This document shows, piece by piece, positions 60,801 to 64,000 of a DNA stretch of 64,000 bases. Under the pieces are notes generated by a model. It saw nothing but the letters and a program-made list of their open reading frames with translations. It had not been told where the DNA came from and searched no databases. Source of the DNA: Amphiura filiformis (Eukaryota; Echinodermata; Ophiuroidea; Amphilepidida; Amphiuridae); the NCBI RefSeq assembly GCF_039555335.1, contig NC_092628.1, positions 67,101,292 to 67,165,291 of the forward strand, read 5' to 3'. The position numbers and the translations under genes were made by a program. Each line of letters opens with the position of its first letter. Position 1 is the first letter of the stretch.

Positions 60801-61506
60801 GTAGTGGAAAAAGAGCTCAACCACCATAATATACATTTTGAGATATAGGCCATCAAACATATATAAATTCCATAACTCCAGAACACCTTTTTTTGGTATG
60901 AGTTGTTATGTTTGTGAGATAATAACTTGTGTACCAATTTACAAGGTCATATAAATGATTGATTTCTTGTAATCAATAATTGTACACTCACCACTGACAA
61001 AAGAGAGTGCCATTCAGTCAGGGATGTAGAAACTAGAAAGTGATTTCTTCCTCAGGAGCAAAGTTCTCCTATTTTATTCTCTCATGTGGTATCATTTCCT
61101 CAATTTTGATAGTCATTTCCTAGCTCTACCCCCTCCCTCCACACACACACCAGACTTTCAGCATCCCTGGCCATTCTTCCCTGGAAGCTAGTGTAAATCA
61201 GATCCATTGGTTACACACAGACAGGTATAATGTATTCTTTTGGGGATTTCTGCAGTTCATCTTTCCCTACTAGATAACTTGGCTCTAACCCTTACACATT
61301 AATACATCACTCACACAAAGTATGACAATGTTGAATCTTGTCACAGACTAAAGTCATGTATATTTGCCTGTTTTCTTTCAGCCCTTGGTCGTGCTTGTGG
61401 TGTGTCTCGTCCAGTAATCGCCTGCTCAGTAACCTCCAATGAAGGCTCGCAGCTGAAACCACAAATTCAGACTCTTCAGAACAGCATAGAACGACTGCTT
61501 ATCTAA
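48861..61506 (+). CDS. SNU13: SNU13 / 15.5K (NHP2-like 1), complete, 128 aa
   Basis: Exons 48861-48863 (ATG only, followed by gtaagt), 59077-59197, 60057-60194 and 61382-61506 (stop TAA). Phases agree and the product is 128 aa, the length of the human protein. SNU13 is a small L7Ae-family protein that binds kink-turn RNA. It nucleates the U4 snRNP (5' stem-loop of U4) and box C/D snoRNPs. Seen: [79 protein letters not shown] and [15 protein letters not shown]. The RGANEATK block is the K-turn-binding signature. The only notable change is Asp in KNDPYVF, where human has Val. Intron 1 (10.2 kb) contains a LINE, tandem repeats and a polypyrimidine tract. Expression is presumably constitutive; no promoter motif could be read. 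Confidence 0.96.
49162..51960 (+). other. SNU13 intron 1, 5' part
   Basis: No gene was seen. Words of the type ATACAGGGTGT..CCAAAAA recur at about 49,813, 49,837, 50,005 and 50,143, probably from decayed repeats. The rest is AT-rich, with a short CpG-rich patch near 49,200-49,300. Confidence 0.5.
51988..52189. repeat. Intronic repeat unit, copy 1, left half (split by the LINE)
   Basis: Matches 56,677-56,877, including CAGTTAACACATTTG-type, ATACTTCACTTGACCCAAAT and GCACATGGAATTT words. It stops at GCATTTC, where the LINE is inserted. Confidence 0.85.
52649..54175 (+). pseudogene. LINE ORF, 5' part: leader, 2A-like motif, PHD finger, endonuclease
   Basis: 508 codons. Residues 1-21 ([20 protein letters not shown]) look like a signal peptide. 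Residues 133-141 are GDLHPNPGP, preceded by a Leu-rich LSMLMLLQA, resembling a 2A ribosome-skipping site with His in place of the usual Glu. Residues about 147-200 are a C4HC3 PHD finger ([27 protein letters not shown]). A Ser/Pro-rich linker follows. From about 290 an exonuclease/endonuclease/phosphatase fold shows [20 protein letters not shown] and [13 protein letters not shown] one-base deletion-type shift near 54,150 destroys the final SDHD-type motif and ends the frame at 54,175. Confidence 0.88.
54166..56318 (+). pseudogene. LINE ORF, 3' part: linker and reverse transcriptase, two further frameshifts
   Basis: Continues the LINE protein in three frames. 54,166-54,745 is a basic linker ([30 protein letters not shown]). 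54,745-54,950 has [17 protein letters not shown], the start of the RT domain. From about 54,955 the frame is open to 56,318: [55 protein letters not shown] and the catalytic FADD. The RT C-terminal region ends with DWNSLPEH and [10 protein letters not shown]. The frame changes lie in or near short homopolymers (a C run at about 54,743). Catalytic residues are intact; only continuity is lost. Confidence 0.88.
56398..56660. repeat. Intronic repeat unit, copy 1, right half
   Basis: Continues the unit interrupted by the LINE. It aligns with 56,871-57,132 throughout, for example GACTAAGATCTAGAAACA-type, TTTGGGGAATTTTGCTAGC and AAAGTCAATCTTTGACAAGA. Confidence 0.88.
56677..57132. repeat. Intronic repeat unit, copy 2, uninterrupted
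   Basis: A ~455-bp tandem neighbour of copy 1. It provides the empty site GCAGTTC at 56,871-56,877, where copy 1 has the LINE and duplicated GCATTTC. Confidence 0.88.
58126..58337. repeat. Imperfect direct duplication
   Basis: CTGAGGCACCATGGGATG (58,126) and CTGAAGCACCATGGGTTG (58,275) head two diverged ~150-bp units, followed by repeats of GGGGTTACTCTTTCTTTC that lead into the pyrimidine tract. Confidence 0.65.
58338..58820. repeat. ~480-bp polypyrimidine tract, (CTTT)n/(CCTT)n
   Basis: Almost exclusively C and T on the plus strand, in CTTT, CCTT and TCCTCC units. It ends about 255 bp before the SNU13 exon 2 acceptor. Open frames in it on either strand (Phe/Ser/Leu or Lys/Glu/Arg only) are artefacts. 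Confidence 0.95.
59220..59440. mobile_element. MITE, uninterrupted relative of 43,858-44,398
   Basis: Begins CATTTCAATTGAATGAACG and ends near GCTGTGTTCAT. It matches the outer element at 43,858 across TCCAACCATGCCAAC and GTAGTTTGAAATACGCGAT. It lies 22 bp after the donor of SNU13 exon 2. Confidence 0.85.
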
Positions 61507-61572
61507 GACATCATCTTGGCATTCATGTCAAGTCATTACAACCACTTCTGTAAAACAAGTCACTGACTGTAA

Positions 61573-61578
61573 AATAAA
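61573..61578 (+). terminator. Candidate polyadenylation signal of SNU13
   Basis: AATAAA occurs 67 bp after the stop codon, a normal distance for this short mRNA. Another lies near 62,314. Confidence 0.5.
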
Positions 61579-61711
61579 TGCAAACATCAGGGTAGACTTC
61601 TTTAAATTGAGGGAAATCTTTACATGCACAATGTGAGCAAGGAATCTCTTGTTGAAATAGCTCATCGATGGTCAACTTAAACAAATTGTAACTAAAATAG
61701 ATTTTTATACT

Positions 61712-61900
61712 GCATTTCACATTGAATTTGGTAGTAGTGACGTCAGTACTTGCACTGCAAGCGTACAAGGTCTTCAGTACCGACAAACCGCCCTTTTACG
61801 CTTGTGTATGCGCTTTGAGAGCATGGTTTAATACTGCTACTAGTGAAATATTAAAAAAACACCTACATCACTACCAAACTCAAGGTGACACAAAGTATGT
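61712..61900. mobile_element. MITE related to 22,219-22,345
   Basis: The left side TTTGGTAGTAGTGACGT is mirrored by CATCACTACCAAACTCAAGG at the right. The right end matches the 22-kb copy. The middle differs, so the two are diverged or recombined. Confidence 0.6.
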
Positions 61901-61906
61901 TGATTG

Positions 61907-62580
61907 TGCTATGGGAAAAATGCATTCAGTGCATTTTAATTTTATTTAATGGAGGACGGAGGTACATAGCTTAGTTATACAATACATGTATGTTGTCCGT
62001 TTCACCTAACAACATATCATATCTGTAAATAGCGTTATGATACGTCATTATGTTAATCAGCCAACAATAATATGGCTGAAAGTTTAGTTTAGTTTACCCT
62101 TGCAGGCAAATTTGCCGACTGAGTTTTGGATCAATTCAAAAATTTTATAGAGGTTATATTAAAAGTGAATTTGTGAAGAACAACCAAAAGTGTTTTTAAT
62201 GAAATTTAAAATGGAAAAGGTAACATTCCAAAGTGTGAGCTTATCATTTCAGGAAAATAAGTATAGCCTGGATTGTGGTTTTTTATTCAATTATGTAGTC
62301 AAAGTTTATAAGGTAATAAAATATGAATTAATATTATGCTAAAAAGTAAGTGGGACAAGTAAAATTTTATATTAAAGTTAATTATGATTGTTTTGTGTGT
62401 TTATTACTTGTGTTTTTAGTAAACATGGATTGATAGACTTTAAGTTTGTAATTGAATAATATAGACCGGGACCGGTGTTTAATTTAATTTTTCATTTTAA
62501 CTTGCTCATTGACCCAGCCTGAACTGCAGCCCTGTCTCCCTCCTTTGCATACTCTAGAAATTGAAAATATTGACTGCTTT
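61907..62580. other. No gene recognised
   Basis: AT-rich 3' flank of SNU13. Nothing beyond a possible late AATAAA was seen. Confidence 0.5.
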
Positions 62581-62587
62581 AGTGCAA

Positions 62588-62870
62588 GAAGTGGATAAGT
62601 GCAAATAGCTGCCCCCTGTGATCATGTTGGCAATTTACAAACAGTTTGTTGTACTGATCTAACACAGGGTGGAACTTGACCGTGGAAGCTATTTCACCTT
62701 GCTCACTTCTGGCATTAAACAGTCCCATAAGTGGATAAGTGCAAGTAGCTGCCCTGTGGTCATTTGGCAAATTCCCCTCAGTATTATTGTACCCATTTAA
62801 CACAACTGTCATGGCAACTACACATGGCAGCTATTTCACTTGCCCACTTCTGTGACTCTGAACAGAAGGA
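62588..62870. repeat. ~142-bp tandem duplication
   Basis: Two diverged copies, each running from AAGTGGATAAGTGCAA(A/G)TAG through GCTATTTCAC to CCCACTTCTG or CTCACTTCTGG. They start at about 62,588 and 62,730. Confidence 0.75.
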
Positions 62871-63025
62871 ACAGAAAGTCTGGAACAAGTGTCAAAAGAA
62901 CTACTGGTCTGAATCTAAAAATATCTTGTATGTGAATCCTAATATAATAAACCAGGAGTTATTTAGATCTTGTGGGGATCTCGGGATGCTTTCTGAACAG
63001 CCAGTCCCTTGTTTCTGCTTCAACT

Positions 63026-63213
63026 TCATTGAGACCAGTTACTCCATTTAGCAGTCCATAGAGAGGGGAGTGGACATTCAGAGATGATGTGATCAGCTGT
63101 TTGGTGTTCTGCTCGAAAGTCACAAGCTGGGCTGTCAGACAGGCCTATTCTACATGTTAGCCTTGAAGCTTCCAACCCTGTGCGAAGGCGGTTTAGTCCC
63201 ACCCATGGTTAGT
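63026..63213 (-). mobile_element. LINE C-terminal fragment
   Basis: Minus-strand translation: PWVGLNRLRTGLEASRLTCR, then IGLSDSPACDFRAEHQTADH, then IISECPL. This is the ARTG..C..C..H..H..C tail found at the end of Jockey/I-like or related LINE polyproteins. It is bounded by stops on both sides, so only a scrap remains. Confidence 0.75.
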
Positions 63214-63264
63214 CTGTGGTTGAAGGGGAGGTCAAAACCAGGACATCTTGCTGTTGAGTCACTA

Positions 63265-63284
63265 ATGTGTGTGTGTGTGTGTAG
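63265..63284. repeat. (TG)n microsatellite
   Basis: A run of TG dinucleotides about 18 bp long. Confidence 0.8.
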
Positions 63285-63289
63285 ATGGC

Positions 63290-64000
63290 TTGATGAAAGT
63301 CATTCCTCATGCTACATCATGGTTGTCACTTGTCCAGTGGGCCTCCGGCCTTGGGTCTTGGTTGGTGCATGGAGGTAGTAGAGAAGGAGAAAGCTCACAC
63401 GAATTCTATTGTACAATCATAATTGCCGCCCTTTGAGGTTTCCAGATCAACGTTTTGATTATGTAACGCGATTATCACTTGTAATCTTTTGTGTTGTATA
63501 CATGCATCGTCGCACACTTGTGTGCGCTATAAATATGCTGAAACAGCATAAGTCATTCTAACTTGATGAAAATGATGCACATTATGTATTACATCTCTTT
63601 CATTGGCTAGTTTAAAAGAGGGCTCATGACGCGGTTTATTTTGAAACCTTGGGGGAGGAACAGTTGTTAAAGTTTTGGGTAAACAAATAAAATCGAACCG
63701 ACCCGGGCAGTACCGGGCAACACTGAGATACATCTCGTTTGATGGGAGAATTCCTCAACTTAACAATGCGCAATTTATTTTAATGAGATCCTCGTATTTT
63801 TTGAAACAGTGGTTAAAACAATTTTACCCGTCCTAAAAATGTTGTGAACTGCACCATTCCATAATAAACTGTTTATAAACATTCTGGAACAACATGTTTC
63901 AACATATTAATCGTAAAAAACATCATTATATTAAATGAAATATTAATATTCAAGTTCAACAGCTAAGTAAATGTATGCGCATCCATTATACATGTTTTGC
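63290..64000. other. No gene recognised
   Basis: Unique-looking flank with short open frames only. I see no splice-bounded exon or repeat of known type. Confidence 0.45.

Overview
The window is animal nuclear DNA: AT-rich, with long introns bounded by GT..AG and dense in short inverted-repeat transposons. The LINE families, the abundance of MITEs and the protein sequences suggest a marine invertebrate deuterostome, most likely an echinoderm. That assignment is inference, as no species marker is present. I rebuilt exons by joining splice sites whose reading phase agrees.

Layout. (1) 2,013-20,599 (+): a SUN-domain nuclear-envelope gene with 17 visible exons, complete at its 3' end; its first exon(s) are upstream or unrecognised. 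(2) 20,600-29,336: convergent intergenic DNA with several MITEs. (3) 29,337-40,687 (-): a complete 13-coding-exon DMC1 meiotic recombinase gene of 346 aa, whose introns hold a 42-bp minisatellite and nested transposons. (4) 40,750-48,860: divergent intergenic DNA, almost a catalogue of nested MITEs. (5) 48,861-61,506 (+): a complete 4-exon SNU13 (15.5K/NHP2L1) gene of 128 aa, whose first coding exon is only the ATG. Its 10.2-kb first intron holds a 4.2-kb frameshifted LINE and a 480-bp polypyrimidine tract. (6) 61,507-64,000: a tandem duplication, a MITE and a LINE scrap.

SUN proteins tether telomeres to the envelope and cytoskeleton in meiosis, and DMC1 performs meiotic strand exchange, so two meiotic genes are neighbours. 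SUN2, DMC1 and SNU13 all map to human 22q13, so the linkage looks ancestral. SNU13 is an RNA-binding protein of the U4/U6.U5 snRNP and box C/D snoRNPs and has no specific meiotic role.

The most unusual items are: a 2A-like GDLHPNPGP motif between a signal-like leader and the PHD finger of the LINE; a single-base frame offset in the 2-kb coiled-coil exon of the SUN gene; four DR1-type AGGTCA direct repeats spaced about 147 bp; a minisatellite in the DMC1 intron that splits the Walker A region; and nested insertions for which the window itself supplies the empty-site copy.
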